Shown here piece after piece: positions 12,817 to 24,053 of a DNA stretch of 64,000 nucleotides. The notes under the pieces are model-generated. The model searched no databases, was not told the DNA's origin, and saw nothing but the letters and a program-made list of their open reading frames with translations. The position numbers and the translations under genes are program-made. The stretch spans positions 1-64,000 of the forward strand of contig FMBT01000492.1 in the NCBI GenBank assembly GCA_900095095.1, given 5' to 3'. The stretch is from Fragilariopsis cylindrus CCMP1102 (taxonomy: Eukaryota; Bacillariophyta; Bacillariophyceae; Bacillariales; Bacillariaceae). How positions within the stretch are numbered: the stretch's first letter is position 1; each line of letters starts with the position of its first letter.

Positions 12817-13878
12817 TTACGTCGATCTTTGTGCAGCTTTTTGTTTTAACCTATCCACCTTTTCTCGGGTACTGCGATCCCATTCAAAGAATGAAGAAAT
12901 GTCGTCGTGGTGCGCAATATATGGTCGTTCATTACAGAATCTACTACTAGTAGTGGTACGCTCTACAGAACGGAAACTGAAATTATCTTCCGCTCGTCCT
13001 GCAGCTGCGAATTCAGCAATCTTTTTCGTTATGTACCAGTTCATACCTTTTGTTGCAATAACAAGTTCGCCGTCTATTAGATCTCCGCTCATAAAGCATT
13101 CACCTGATTCGGGACAAACAAATACAGAAGTAAAATGCGGAATGTGGTCACCATTACTTGTATCCGTAATAGAAACAAAGTCTGATTTCGTAAATGATCG
13201 ATTGTAGTTCTTTTGATATCTTTCGTTGAGAATTGATCGAGGGTTGCCAGCTTTCGGTCCGGTAACATTCGCAGTATCGGGCGTGAGGGTGGAAAATGTT
13301 GACGCCGGATAACTTGCAAAGACAGAAGAATTGTTAACAGACATAGAGAATACACTATTGGTCATTTGGTCAATCCTAGCAGTAGTTTGATGGGTATTGA
13401 GATTGGGTCCGATGTTTAAGATTCCTGCAAGATCCGGCCGTTGTTGTTGTTGCTGCTGTTGAGCAGAGGACAACAAATCTACGGGTCGTTGTTGAGCAGA
13501 GTACAACGTCTGGCCTACCGAGTTCATACTCTTAGCGTTTGCCTTATATGCATCACCAGATGCATCCGCAAACCTACTACTGCCTAAGGCTGAGCCTTCG
13601 GTGCCGGAAGAAAGTTGAGCAGAGTACAACGTCTGGCCTACCGTGTTCATACTCATAGCGTTCGCCGTATTTGCGTCACCAGATGCATCCGCAAACCTAC
13701 TACTACCTAAGCTTGAGCCTTCGGTACTGGAAGAAACCCCCGGCCAAAGTGCTCCTGAAGAATTTCGATTGAAAGACGAGCTGCGCCTATGTTCAACATT
13801 CTGAATCACAGATGGCGGTTCATCATTAGGGTGAGGATCATCATCCTCATCTTTCGGGATACAAAGACTACTACTCAT
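12817..13878 (-). CDS. Protein with dsRNA-binding-like domain (paralogue of 14725-16203)
   Basis: One intact 353-codon frame. The N-terminal half is disordered: a perfect-period 41-residue tandem repeat at about residues 48-129, then a polyQ run. Residues about 211-305 form a conserved module that fits the dsRBD pattern: NPRSILNERYQK (helix 1), SFTKSDFVSI, then DHIPHFTSVFVC (the H-x-P-x-F strand of dsRBDs), a Gly turn, and a final KKIAEFAAAGRAED helix like the K-K-x-A-E-x-A-A of dsRBD helix 2. The basic KKxAE motif that touches dsRNA phosphates is kept. A shorter Trp/Arg-rich tail follows. The head-to-head neighbour has the same module. Function probably RNA-related; the domain call is by eye. 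Confidence 0.7.
   Translation of the reverse strand: MSSSLCIPKDEDDDPHPNDEPPSVIQNVEHRRSSSFNRNSSGALWPGVSSSTEGSSLGSSRFADASGDANTANAMSMNTVGQTLYSAQLSSGTEGSALGSSRFADASGDAYKANAKSMNSVGQTLYSAQQRPVDLLSSAQQQQQQQRPDLAGILNIGPNLNTHQTTARIDQMTNSVFSMSVNNSSVFASYPASTFSTLTPDTANVTGPKAGNPRSILNERYQKNYNRSFTKSDFVSITDTSNGDHIPHFTSVFVCPESGECFMSGDLIDGELVIATKGMNWYITKKIAEFAAAGRAEDNFSFRSVERTTTSSRFCNERPYIAHHDDISSFFEWDRSTREKVDRLKQKAAQRST
13492..13737 (-). repeat. Two tandem 123-bp in-frame units inside the dsRBD-like gene
   Basis: Two 41-residue copies (each with TEGS, LGSSRFADASGDA, GQTLYSAQ) sit in tandem with no frame disturbance and few substitutions. This indicates a fairly recent duplication inside the disordered N-terminus. 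Confidence 0.75.
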
Positions 13879-14724
13879 ATTTGATGTAACTATCCACCAT
13901 TGGTATTATTCGGTAGCGCTGTCGATTATCTTTTGAGATATCATAGAATTATCTTGTGCTATCTTGCGATTTGATTTGCTGTCAAACGATATATTCCCCA
14001 AATTGGATTTTTTTCGTAAGAAGCGAATGATGTCAGGTATTCTTGCGCCTACCCGTCGCCTGCAAGTTATAATTCCCACCAATGATCGCTGGCTAAAACC
14101 CAACGTGGATTGACCATGACAATAAGATAGGGGATGGTGCGAGAAGGCAGGTATAGTGGGCAAGAACCACCATTTCTTTCTTGACTTTGCGGGGGAACGA
14201 CCAACTCACATGTATAATTAATAGAAAAATCGCAAACTTAACACGAGCGAGTACGTGTAGAGGTAGGTAGGCGCGATGGCATGGTGGATCAAGATAAAAC
14301 CTGAAATTCGACATCGTGTTGCGTTGCATCGCTCGCGTCGGTACCAACATTATCACGTATAATATACGGCAGAGTATGTACGTCGTGTATAAGAATCAAT
14401 CACGGCCAGCCACCACTTACTTACACCGACCGTGGACCGATTCGTAGCGTGGACCACAATGATTATGTGCCGAGGCAGCATACATAAAAAGCTGGAAGTC
14501 GAGCCAAGTCAGTCATCGTGATGAGCTGAGGTGCAGATAAGGAAACGATAAAAAACCTGAAGCATATGCAAAAGTACGTAGCTCTTACCCGCAAAAGCAA
14601 AGGGAATACCAGCCTCAACCTCAGGATCTTTTGCACCCTTATTTTCTAGGAATTGCACGAAACATTGAGAGAGCTGTATAAATGAATGAATGGTCGATCG
14701 TTAGTCACAATATAGCATAGTAGT
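13879..14724. promoter_or_regulatory. Shared divergent promoter region of the dsRBD-like pair
   Basis: These 846 bp separate two start codons that point away from each other, so both promoters must lie here or very close by. No TATA box or known element stands out. The two halves of the spacer do not look like inverted copies of each other, so the duplication that made the genes did not keep a visible palindromic spacer. Confidence 0.45.
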
Positions 14725-16203
14725 ATGACGAGCCGTCAACAAAAACATAATATCATCCCAACAGACAGTGGCAATGATCGTGATCATCTTCCTTACCCTA
14801 TTGATGAGTATCAATTTACGCAGCAGCAATCATCATCATCATCATTTACGCAAGTAGTAGCAGCAGCGAATGTCACCACCGCAACCGATGATGGAGAAAA
14901 GATGAGTGTACAGCCATCAACGCAGATAGTAGCGAATACCCCCACCACCGTAACCAATCCTGAAGATGCGAGGAGTATCAGCAGTTACACCACGTACGGA
15001 CAGAAAGATCCGAAAAACTCCTCGAACAACAAACGAAACGCAAGAAAGTCACCAACTGGTGATCAAGAACCAGATCCTCGAAGATTATTGTTATTGCCCC
15101 AATCAACGTTACCATTAATATCCTCATCATCATCATCATCATCAAACACTCTACTACAACTTGGAGCACCACCAGGTTTTTCTTCTTTTGATACTATCGA
15201 TGATGGTCCATTAACTTTATCAGGTACAGGTAACGATCGAAAATTAGTAGCAGATGATGAATCGACGGTGCAAATTTTCAATCGAGCAGTCGGTAGTACT
15301 GGCGGTGGATTTTCTTTTCCCGATCAACCGCAACAGCAACAAGAGCAGATGCAACCATTATTTTCGCCAAGACTCGGGCAGCAACAGCAACAACAGCATC
15401 ATCAGCAGTATATCTACCCGCAAGACTTTATCGATATGTCCTCGATAATTTCTACATTTTCTTCTTTAACTCAAGAAGTCCATAATAATCAAAATGTTAA
15501 TAGTAATCCACGTACTACTACTACTACCGCCACCAACAACAACATTACTACCACACATCCAGATATTGTTCCGAGCAATAGTAGTAATTTGAGTATGGAT
15601 GGTAGTACTAGTGGTAGTCCTATCAACACCAAACTATCACGGAGTGGTAATCCACGATCAATTCTTAATGAGAGATATCAAAAGAAATATAATTATTCAT
15701 TTACAAAATCAGATTTTATCTCCATCAAGGATACAAGTAATGGTGATCACGTTCCACAATTTGCTTCTGTATTTGTTTGTCCCGAATCAGGTGAATGCTT
15801 TATGAGTGGTGAACTTTTAACATCCAGTGGTGGCAGTTTTGGCAGTAGTAGTACTGGTCACCTTGATATTTCCAAAAATGGCGATGAAATTAATTGGTAC
15901 GCAACGAAGAAGACTGCCGAATTTGCTGCAGCAGGACGAGCTGAGGATAATTTTTATTTCCGTTCTTCGTGTTCTTCCGCTGAACGTTTCAGTCATTCCA
16001 GTAGTAGTACTATTGTTAATGGCATACAACAACAATTCTTCTGTAAGGAATCTCCATATTATATTGCAATTAATGATGAACCGAATATTAATATTTCATT
16101 ATCATCATTCCTTCAAGAAAAGTTCTGGGATAATGGTAGTACAAAAGAAAAAGTTGGTAAATTAATTCTTAAAGCACGTCATCGTGATGGTCATGGTGGG
16201 TAG
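14725..16203 (+). CDS. PolyQ/N protein with dsRNA-binding-like domain (paralogue of 12817-13878)
   Basis: Intact single exon of 492 codons with no frame break. The N-terminal 300 residues are disordered, with polyS, polyQ and N/T tracts. From about residue 308 the module seen in the divergent neighbour returns: NPRSILNERYQKKY, SFTKSDFISI, DHVPQFASVFVCPESGECFM, a longer Ser/Gly loop, then WYATKKTAEFAAAGRAEDNF. The match over the core is near-identical, while the loop between the last strand and last helix is about ten residues longer than in the sister protein. The tail (WDNGSTKEKVGKL) matches the other paralogue's WDRSTREKVDRL. Likely an RNA-binding or regulatory protein; not a family with a name I know. 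Confidence 0.72.
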   Translation: MTSRQQKHNIIPTDSGNDRDHLPYPIDEYQFTQQQSSSSSFTQVVAAANVTTATDDGEKMSVQPSTQIVANTPTTVTNPEDARSISSYTTYGQKDPKNSSNNKRNARKSPTGDQEPDPRRLLLLPQSTLPLISSSSSSSSNTLLQLGAPPGFSSFDTIDDGPLTLSGTGNDRKLVADDESTVQIFNRAVGSTGGGFSFPDQPQQQQEQMQPLFSPRLGQQQQQQHHQQYIYPQDFIDMSSIISTFSSLTQEVHNNQNVNSNPRTTTTTATNNNITTTHPDIVPSNSSNLSMDGSTSGSPINTKLSRSGNPRSILNERYQKKYNYSFTKSDFISIKDTSNGDHVPQFASVFVCPESGECFMSGELLTSSGGSFGSSSTGHLDISKNGDEINWYATKKTAEFAAAGRAEDNFYFRSSCSSAERFSHSSSSTIVNGIQQQFFCKESPYYIAINDEPNINISLSSFLQEKFWDNGSTKEKVGKLILKARHRDGHGG

Positions 16204-17126
16204 GTGATAACACACATCTTTCTTTTGAGAGGCACTCTTTGTTGGCATTCTAAATTCGATTCGATTCGATTACATCATCACATCGCTTCACTTTATTATC
16301 CATCCATCCATCCATTCATCCATTCATCCATCACGCAAAGAAAAAAGATGAACATACAAACTGTAAACTGCCTGTATTCCATTTTTACCGGCAGCTAGCA
16401 GCAACCACAAGAGCACCTTCATTCAGATCGATCATCCTCGTCGAATCATTTTGCAAATCATACACACCATAAAATAGAACCATACGAAGGAATAAAGAAT
16501 TCACAAGTACGCAAGCAAAGAACCGCCATCTCAAAAGATACGGATTCATTGTTCTTCAAAATTTCTGCGAACGAAGACTTAATTAGTCCTACCAAATAAA
16601 TTCAGTCGTCACAATGGAGACAGTGAAAACAATGCATTTAAATTATAAATACTACAAAGTAGCACTAAGTTACTACTAACTACTGCAGTTTATATTAGTC
16701 TCTGACTAGATCTACATGCCTCTTTGTGTGTATGTGTGTATGTATGTGTGTGTGGGTATGCCAAGCATAGCTCTAAAATATATCTTCTTTACTGTCTATT
16801 ATACCGTACTTGTACTGTGAGTATACCAGACTGCAAATACTTATTGACTCAAACACACAGACACCATATCTTTCTTCAACTCTATGGAGCATCCTTTCAA
16901 ACGGCTACATCTAACTTAGCCTGAGAATCAAATTAGTTCAAATATTTGATTTGTTAGCTGAAAATGATTCAGCTCATGGGACTCGAATATGACACTTTTT
17001 TTGCCTGGCCCAGTGGCTGAGCCATGTGAAAAGATTGCAATAAGAACATATTTCAAAGGCTCGTGATTGCTTTGTATAGGCCGCACCTACAGCGTAGTAA
17101 ACCGGCAAAAGTTGTTTATGGAAGAG
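16204..17126. other. Spacer between the dsRBD-like gene and the transposon nest
   Basis: Contains a CCAT/CATT microsatellite at about 16298-16332 and a GTGT-rich stretch near 16725-16755. No gene or RNA is supported. Confidence 0.45.
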
Positions 17127-17619
17127 CACTACAGGCAACACACTTTAACTTTTCAATTTGGGGGTTTTCGTTAAAACTAGTCTTTTTAATTAACTGTTTT
17201 TTAAATCCAAAAAAGTGTAACTGGTTATAATTAACTATCCCCAAATTAGCATAGAGGGGCCCCCCAAACTAAAAAATACAACTTGGGGTTAAAAAACCGT
17301 AACCCCCCCCCCCCCAAAAAAAAAACTTTACTAGTATTTGTAAGTGTAGTATATAATAACAACTTTAGCATCAAGTATATACACCTAAAAAAACATTTTT
17401 TTGAAAATCAAACTATAAAGTTTACAATTGACCTATTGGATGGAGAATTGTTATATTTCTTAGTCTTGTCAGCCTACTGGTATCTCACAATGTAGACTCA
17501 CACACAGCACATATTTCAGGGATTTAAAATGTATGTGTACACCCAACAAAATATCTCATTTGAAAGTGTTGCAACGGACAACACCTTCTGGGTCCGGTGT
17601 ACTAGCATCCGCATAGTGT

Positions 17620-17882
17620 ACTAGAACATGATGTTTGCCTCCTACCACTTTTCTGTTCCTGCGGTTGAAGAGAAAAGTTGATTTTGCTGTTGGAGGTAGG
17701 CACGCAAATAGTCATATTTTTAAGCAAAATGCACCACAAAATCTCTTATTCGGAATGGTTCCAAAGGAGAACTTTCTTTTGGTTGGGTGCAGTAGCCTTC
17801 ACATAGTGTGTGAGAACCTTGTGGTACCCTCCTACCACTTTTGCGGTTGAAGAGTAAACTTGATTTTGCTGTTGTGGTAGGT
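17620..17882 (+). repeat. Two degenerate copies of about 85 bp, spaced about 180 bp
   Basis: CATAGTGT..GAGAAC or ACTAGAAC, followed by CTCCTACCACTTTT, GCGGTTGAAGAG and TTGATTTTGCTGTTG, occurs at about 17620-17703 and again at about 17799-17882. A partial third copy of the CCCTCCTACCA core lies near 17965. The repeat is internal to the outer transposon. Confidence 0.6.
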
Positions 17883-18071
17883 ACAAAGACAACTAGGTGA
17901 ACAAAAGATCCAGGTTGCACAGGTGTAGGTTGGTATGAAACACTAGACAGATTGAATGTGTTTCCCTCCTACCATCCCTGGTGGTTCATCATCACTTGAC
18001 TAAAGTAATTCTGATTGGTATCATTTTCATCTCACAAATTCTCCAGTGGAGTTTGGTTATTGGAATATTAA

Positions 18072-21000
18072 CAGCTTTCAAGCTATTGCTCCAATAATGG
18101 CGCATGAAAAAGAGCCCCTTTTTTCTTTGGGGTGTTTCTCCCTCAAAAAATGGACTTATCCCCCCTATTGAGACACAGTGCGTCTCCGTTCAAAGACACG
18201 TGTCTTTTTACATACTTAATAGTACTCCCCAGGAGTTTGTAACAGCCCAACGGAACCCCTCATGTGCCCGTACCTACTTAATTTCGGCCCACCAGTGTTT
18301 GGATCGGAGAGACGCGAAAATGTGTCGCGCAACGGCCATTTTTGGTCAAATATTCTGATGTGACTCGCGTCCAAGACTCAAAATTTGAAAAATTGTTGTA
18401 GTCACACAAAAAAGAGGCGATCAACGCATCAAAAATATGAGTCAAATGGTCAGTCTTGTAAACTTTTGGGAAAAAAACTAGCAAAATTTACTAACAAATC
18501 CTTTTTTTCAACTAAATATTTCAAATTTTCATACTAAGTAACTACTAGCTTTGAATATTTAGTCACTAGCTATTTTCGTTAACTTTACCACGCATTTTAC
18601 GTATTTTCATAATATTACAATCCAATAAGAAATATAATCAAAATATTTGGATAAGAATGGCTCCTAGAACAAAGAAAATTGATATAGAATGGGCCGATTC
18701 ACTAGTAGGACTACCTGTGAAGATACCCGACCACTGGTGGGTTGGTTATACTGGATCATATAAACATGATGGTAAGATAATGTCGTTTGATATAGTGGCT
18801 CAGAAATGGTTTATTGAATTGGATGATCAAGATGATGATGATCAGTATCTCATTGCATATTATGATGCAGTCCTTGAATACTGCAACACACAGCACTCTA
18901 CCATTGAATCATTCAATCTCCCTTTTGAAGTCGTACGACAAGGAGATGATGAGATAGTTACTCAGCATGGAACAATCTACAGTCTAACACCGACACAGGA
19001 ATGGACTCGAGTGGAGGAAGATGGTAGTGGTGGACGTCCAATTGAACCGATTGAATGGTCTGGTCGAAACAATGAGTTTAGTGTTAACATAACACCAGAG
19101 GAGATCCGACTGTTAATGGATGATAGGAGAGAGATTAGGTATGAAAAAGTATTTGAATGGTGTCTTCCTAAGTTTGGTGAAGACAACAATGAAACTTTAT
19201 TTGAATTTCAATCTGCAAGAATGAGAAATTATATGAAGAAAAGAATGATTGAAGATGCATGGGCTCCCAAGTACTTCAGTTGGGAGAATGAGATTGAAGC
19301 TGACCATGTAGCTCGTTTCTATGGAGCCATGCTTGCTAAGATGCTTTGTGGTAATCGATCAATCAATCAAATATTCTGTACAAGAGAAATCTTCAATGCA
19401 GTACCATCCATTCAAGAATCAATGCCAAAGAATGCTTTGGAAGATATGACTAGCTGCCTTCACTACAGTGACGATTGGGACCTTATGGGAGCTGATGATT
19501 GGTTGGATATATACGAAACTAAAGTTGATGCTGACCCTTCTATGGCAGTACATCGATTGAAGTTTGGTATATTGGAAGATGCATATAATAAGGTATGTAG
19601 TGTTGTTGTTGTTGTTGTTGTTGTTTCAAATCGATTACTAACCTACCTTCCATCTTCTTCTTCTTCTTCTTACAAGCGGTGGCAAGCTCTAGTTAATCCT
19701 GGAAGATGGATCACCACGGATGAGAGTAGGGTTGCAGGCTGGTATCATAGTGTCATGACTATAGGCCAGGCCAGAGCCCAAACCAATTCGAACTGGTGCT
19801 ACTCTACATACTGTCTGTATCACTGAAGGTCCCCTACATACATACAAGTTGTTTGCTAGGGTCTATGGTGGTAGATTTGATGAGGATGTCGATGTTCGAA
19901 ACAGCCATACTGCAACGAAACTCAAGATGGTGTCTCTCTATGACCTTATGCTAGATCCTTACAAACACAAAGGTCATTGTGTTGTCATGGATTCTGCTTA
20001 CATGGGTGATGCCATGTGTCAAGCCGGCAGGGAGGAGTGGGGTATTAACATGGTTGGTACTTGTCAATCGTCTCGTACTGGTGGTGGTAAGTTGGGTAAG
20101 CTTGCTATCAAGGAGGGGAACTCGTGAAGGGCACACACAAGTCTCTTCTCTACCAACACAAGACCAAGCCAATTGTGCATGCTGTTTGGGCAGACAACAA
20201 CTTTGTCAAGACACTTTCTAATTTTCACTCTCCTACTATTGTTGAGGGTGGAATGAAGAGACGAGTAAGAGATCCAGTCACTGGGAAACGATCTAGGGAC
20301 CAAACTGATGTTGATTGCAATGCTCAACAGATTGACTACTGCAACACCTATCACAAGATTGATAAAGGCAATGGTGCTGAAGCCAAGTATGATCTCTCTA
20401 CTGAATCGCATCTGCATGGTTGGGCGCCCAAGTTAGCAGCCCGTTATTTCAATATGAATCTTAACAATGCTTACAAGCTGTACTGTGTTATTTATAAGAT
20501 GGTTCATCCTGACAGGAAATGTATGCCTTTGAAAGAATGCATACATAATTTGACACACTCTCTTCTTCAAAGAGGTGATCCTATGTGACAGCGGGATTCG
20601 GGACCTCCTCCAAGTGCAACGAAGGATATTACTACTTCTACATCTGTGGATGGTAGAAGTATAAGATCTGATTCAGTTATCCAACCCTTTTCTTCTCCAG
20701 CAGCCCATGGAACTAGAACTGATATTGGTACACCTCGGTCGTCTTCTACTACTGAGTTTAGTAGTAGGAATAAGCGCAAGAAACAACAAGCTTTTAAGAA
20801 GCGACAGAAGCTACAGCCTGATCGCGTTCATCAACCAATGCCATGTCTTGTAAGGAGTAAGGATAATGATAAACCTGGAAGTGGACCCTACTGTAAATAC
20901 GAAAAATGTCCAGGTCTCAAGAGCAAAGCCAAAGTAAAAAGACCTTATAAAACAATCTATCAATGTGAGCAGTGTACTGTGGAAAAAGGGTTCCCTTTTT

Positions 21001-21608
21001 GGCTTTGTCATACGACTAAGAAGGTTAATGGAATTCAAACAGTGGTTAGTTGTCACTTGCAATATCATGCAGAAATGTGTTATGATACAAGTGCTGCTAC
21101 TGAATGTAGTGTTGTTTCTGATCTAACAAATAATGAATAGATTCTTAACCAGGTAATATATCACCTCTGTTTAATGGAGATCATGTCCGTTATCTTCTTT
21201 TCTACTGTAGTTGAGTAGAAGTCCACATATTATTAGCATGTGTGTGTATACTCGGATTTCCATTATCAATCTTGATTTTCGATCGAAAATCACTGTATTT
21301 AGCGCGTGTTAATTTAGCGCGCTTTATGGTTTATGTACTCAAATCCGTTGCTTCACTTCAAGGTAATAAAATCTTCCACAGTTCTTGATTGAGCTGGTTA
21401 AAAAGATAATATTAATAACTGAGGTCGATAGTTCGAGTCCACCTAGGTCAAACTAATAGGCTGAATGATCTTGTGTTTATCTAGCAATCAACCAGTGAAA
21501 ATTGGCTGTATTTTCTAGGTTAATTTTTTTTTTTGGAAAATTAACACGTGTTTTAACTAGCAAATTTTTTTATAAAAAGACGAAAAATTTCTTATAGCTT
21601 GAAAGCTG
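18072..21608 (+). mobile_element. piggyBac transposon with TTAA target duplication
   Basis: TTAA at 18068-18071 and at 21609-21612 flank a 3,537-bp element whose ends are exact 15-bp inverted repeats, CAGCTTTCAAGCTAT. TTAA duplication is diagnostic of the piggyBac superfamily, and the internal gene is a piggyBac transposase. The ends are intact while the gene carries a few breaks, so the copy is fairly young. It inserted into the left-centre of the older CACTA-ended element. Confidence 0.88.
18657..21140 (+). pseudogene. piggyBac transposase (DDE_Tnp_1_7), inactivated
   Basis: N-terminal residues about 10-80 resemble a Tudor/Agenet-like reader (LVGLPVKIPDHWWVGYTG). The RNase H-fold catalytic core follows. 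All three Asp contexts are visible: WITTDES, VVMDSAYMGD and VWADNNF, and also HKIDKGNG. An 84-nt intron at 19593-19676 (GTATGT donor, TACTAAC branch site, CAAG acceptor) splices NK to RWQALV in frame. A C-terminal Cys/His-rich domain, typical of piggyBac, spans about 20890-21080 (CKYEKC, YQCEQC, FWLCH). The frame is broken near 19765 (net shift of +1) and near 20120 (one base missing), and a TGA stands in frame at 20586-20588. It probably makes no active protein, though it could be mobilised in trans. Confidence 0.88.
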
Positions 21609-23383
21609 TTAAACAACTTTGAGTAATAAGATAGATGAATAACTTTTCTCCTTAGGTAAATAATAAGATGAATAACTCCTCCTTAGGTTCCAGAACCAGC
21701 AAGGTGCACCAAAATACCACCCAGTCGTCCATCTCATACCCATAGAGGATGAACCAAGGGTCGTGATCCCTCATATTTACCTTATTCTTGCCTCCAGAAC
21801 ACAAACATTGCATTTTGGCCAACATGTCATATTTCCATGCCCAAAAGTTCCATTCAGAAATAGGCTGCCACAACAACAGGAATTGGACCATGGTTTCAAC
21901 ACCCAGATGCCTTCAATATATGCATATGGTCAAAATACACCAACAATGCATGAATCATTTGCCATATTGGTGGTGTAGTGGGACGGGGAACAATAGAATA
22001 GACATAACATGGCCCAGAATGCACACACTGCAAAAATATCTGAGATGCTACAGCGCCCATATACCAGGTATGCTGAGTCCCAAATAAAATAGCTAGACAT
22101 CAACCTAATTCATAACAAATTTGGATTATATCATTGCTTTAAGTTACCATGCATATATTTGGGGTGTCACGGGTCAAAATCCACTGCTATCAAAAACACA
22201 CAATTTCTCTAAGTGCCAAGTGTGCGTGTAATCAAGGCCGCGATGCACCATCAATACAGACCTAATAACCTTGAAAAATTAGATGGAGCTCAACATTATA
22301 CCTATGGGTACAAGGTCCAACTATTGCTTAGGGCTCTAGGGAGGTGAGGAAGGTGTCAGGGTGTACTAAGCCACAAAAAGGGTCATTTATGCCCCAAAAC
22401 AGGTATTTCCCCTTTAGCACCCACATCAGCATAGTCCTGCCCACAGCTCGCCAAGTTTATATTCCCTTTGGTGTATATGGTCAACCCCATGTGCTTACTT
22501 TGGGACAATTCATATTTTCGAGTGTGTACTAGGCCCCCAAATGGGCCATTTTCCCATGTCCTAGGCTGCATCACACCCTTTACCACCTTCCATTGTGAAG
22601 AAAGCATACATAGCGCCCCAAAGTCTGGTCCAGGTATCCACCCTATGCATATTAAGCTCAGACTATACCATCTGATTGGGACTTTATACATGCTAGGATG
22701 GGTTAGAATGCCAGAAACTGGAGTGGTACAGGTAGCAAGTACCACAGGACATGACTTAGTTTTTCGAATAAAAACTAAATAAGTACAAGTCTGTCCTTTG
22801 AATGGAAATTAAAGTGTTACTAACTAAGTACTTTTTGTGTGCTCAAAAGTCTAGCACTTTTTAATTAACTAAAAAGCCTGAAAAAGTTAAAGTGTGTTCA
22901 AAAACGTGTAAAGTTAAAATGTGTTGCCTATAGTGGGAAACTTTTCATTCCAAAAGATTGTAGCAAACTTTCTTGTTCCTCTAGATGGGATGACACCCGT
23001 TTGATAGTAACAAGTAGTAAGCCAAGCTCAGCAAGAACTGAGTTGTAGTTGCTGTCATAGACTTCACTGTTAGAAAATGAATTACCCATATTAGTTTGTG
23101 ATGTTTTAAAAGCTAACTAGGTGTACTGTGTATCAGTAGTTGTATATAGTAGTAGATGTTGAGATATTCTTTATGTGTGTATGTGGAATGGTATGTGCAA
23201 CAAAGTGTAATCTGTAATGGTATGTGAAGTAAAGTTGTGATGAAAGAAAACAGTAGTCAGAGGTAGAATGAAAATAGGGGGACACATACTCATGGCATGG
23301 CAGACAACAAGTAAAGGGGGAAAGAAAAAAGTACACGGCATAACCTCCACCAATATTGGGGCAGCTTATTCAATCGATGCACT

Positions 23384-23447
23384 TTTTTCAGTCATACCGG
23401 AAAAATAATATAGACGTTTTTCAGTCATACGGGAAAAATAATGTAGA
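23384..23447 (+). repeat. Two-copy tandem repeat of about 32 bp
   Basis: TTTTCAGTCATACCGGAAAA followed by ATAATATAGAC is repeated directly, with changes at two positions in the second copy. Confidence 0.6.
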
Positions 23448-23831
23448 CTCTTCAGAAGTCAGAGTATCACACATTGAAGCAATTTGGCTTCCCTTTGATT
23501 AACGCAAACTATTAGGGCAGATGGTGGGGTGGTTGGTAGTCAAGACCCATTTAATGGTCAACCCATAACAAAACAAAATCAACCGTTAGGGCTGGACTCG
23601 CGATGAGTGCTGGTTTTTGGTTTTTCTTTGTCTTTTTCTCTTTTCTTTTAGGCTCTAACAAAAAGTGTTTTATGTGCTCCTCCGGCTACTGAAGCGTCTG
23701 CATTATATTTCCGACACGGGTCTTATTCTCGTTGTTAGCATCGGTTCTTGTTAAACTGAACGACGCACCAATCACAGTCGTACAAGAATCCAATAGAAGA
23801 ACATCAATGTTCGCCATTTCTAATTACAATA

Positions 23832-24053
23832 CTTCCTCCGTGCAACGCTTGTTTCGTACGCGCTATCATCTATAAATTTAGCGCGTAATTAAGACGTTCA
23901 ACAACGAGATTTGCAAGGAGGATGAGGGAAACTTGTAACTTTAACTCTCTATTTTGTGAGTAAATCTTAATATTTTAAGGATTTACTACGCTTATACACA
24001 CGCTAAATTTACCAACGATAGCGCAATTGACAATAAGCGTTGCACGGAGGAAG
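23832..24053. mobile_element. Stowaway-like MITE (Tc1/mariner type), complete
   Basis: Inverted arms of about 55 bp begin CTTCCTCCGTGCAACGCTT at both ends, are flanked by TA on each side (23830-23831 and 24054-24055), and share the inner block TAAATTTAGCG. The 222-bp non-coding length, TA duplication and a terminus resembling the CTCCCTCCGT of Stowaway elements all fit a mariner-derived MITE. Confidence 0.75.

Larger units (their letters stand above)
17127..22935. mobile_element. Older DNA element with CACTA-type terminal inverted repeats, split by a piggyBac
   Basis: The left end (17127) reads CACTACAGGCAACACACTTT. The right end, on the opposite strand from 22935, reads CACTATAGGCAACACATTTT. 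The arms match at 24 of 26 bases. Without the nested piggyBac the element would be about 2.27 kb. Its left arm has a two-copy repeat of about 180 bp; its right arm has degenerate repeats with no long coding frame, so it appears non-autonomous. I see no clear target-site duplication (GAG left, GGA right), so family assignment is uncertain. CACTA/EnSpm is suggested only by the terminal CACTA. Confidence 0.55.

Noticed and set aside
21385-21450. tRNA-like 3' half (GGTCGATAGTTCGAGTCCAC) inside the piggyBac 3' region
   Set aside because: The T-arm pairs at only three of five positions and no cloverleaf or anticodon arm can be folded; at best a tRNA-derived remnant.
22383-22782. Overlapping plus and minus frames of 104-120 codons in the outer transposon
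   Set aside because: They arise from degenerate internal repeats of a non-coding element and match no protein family.
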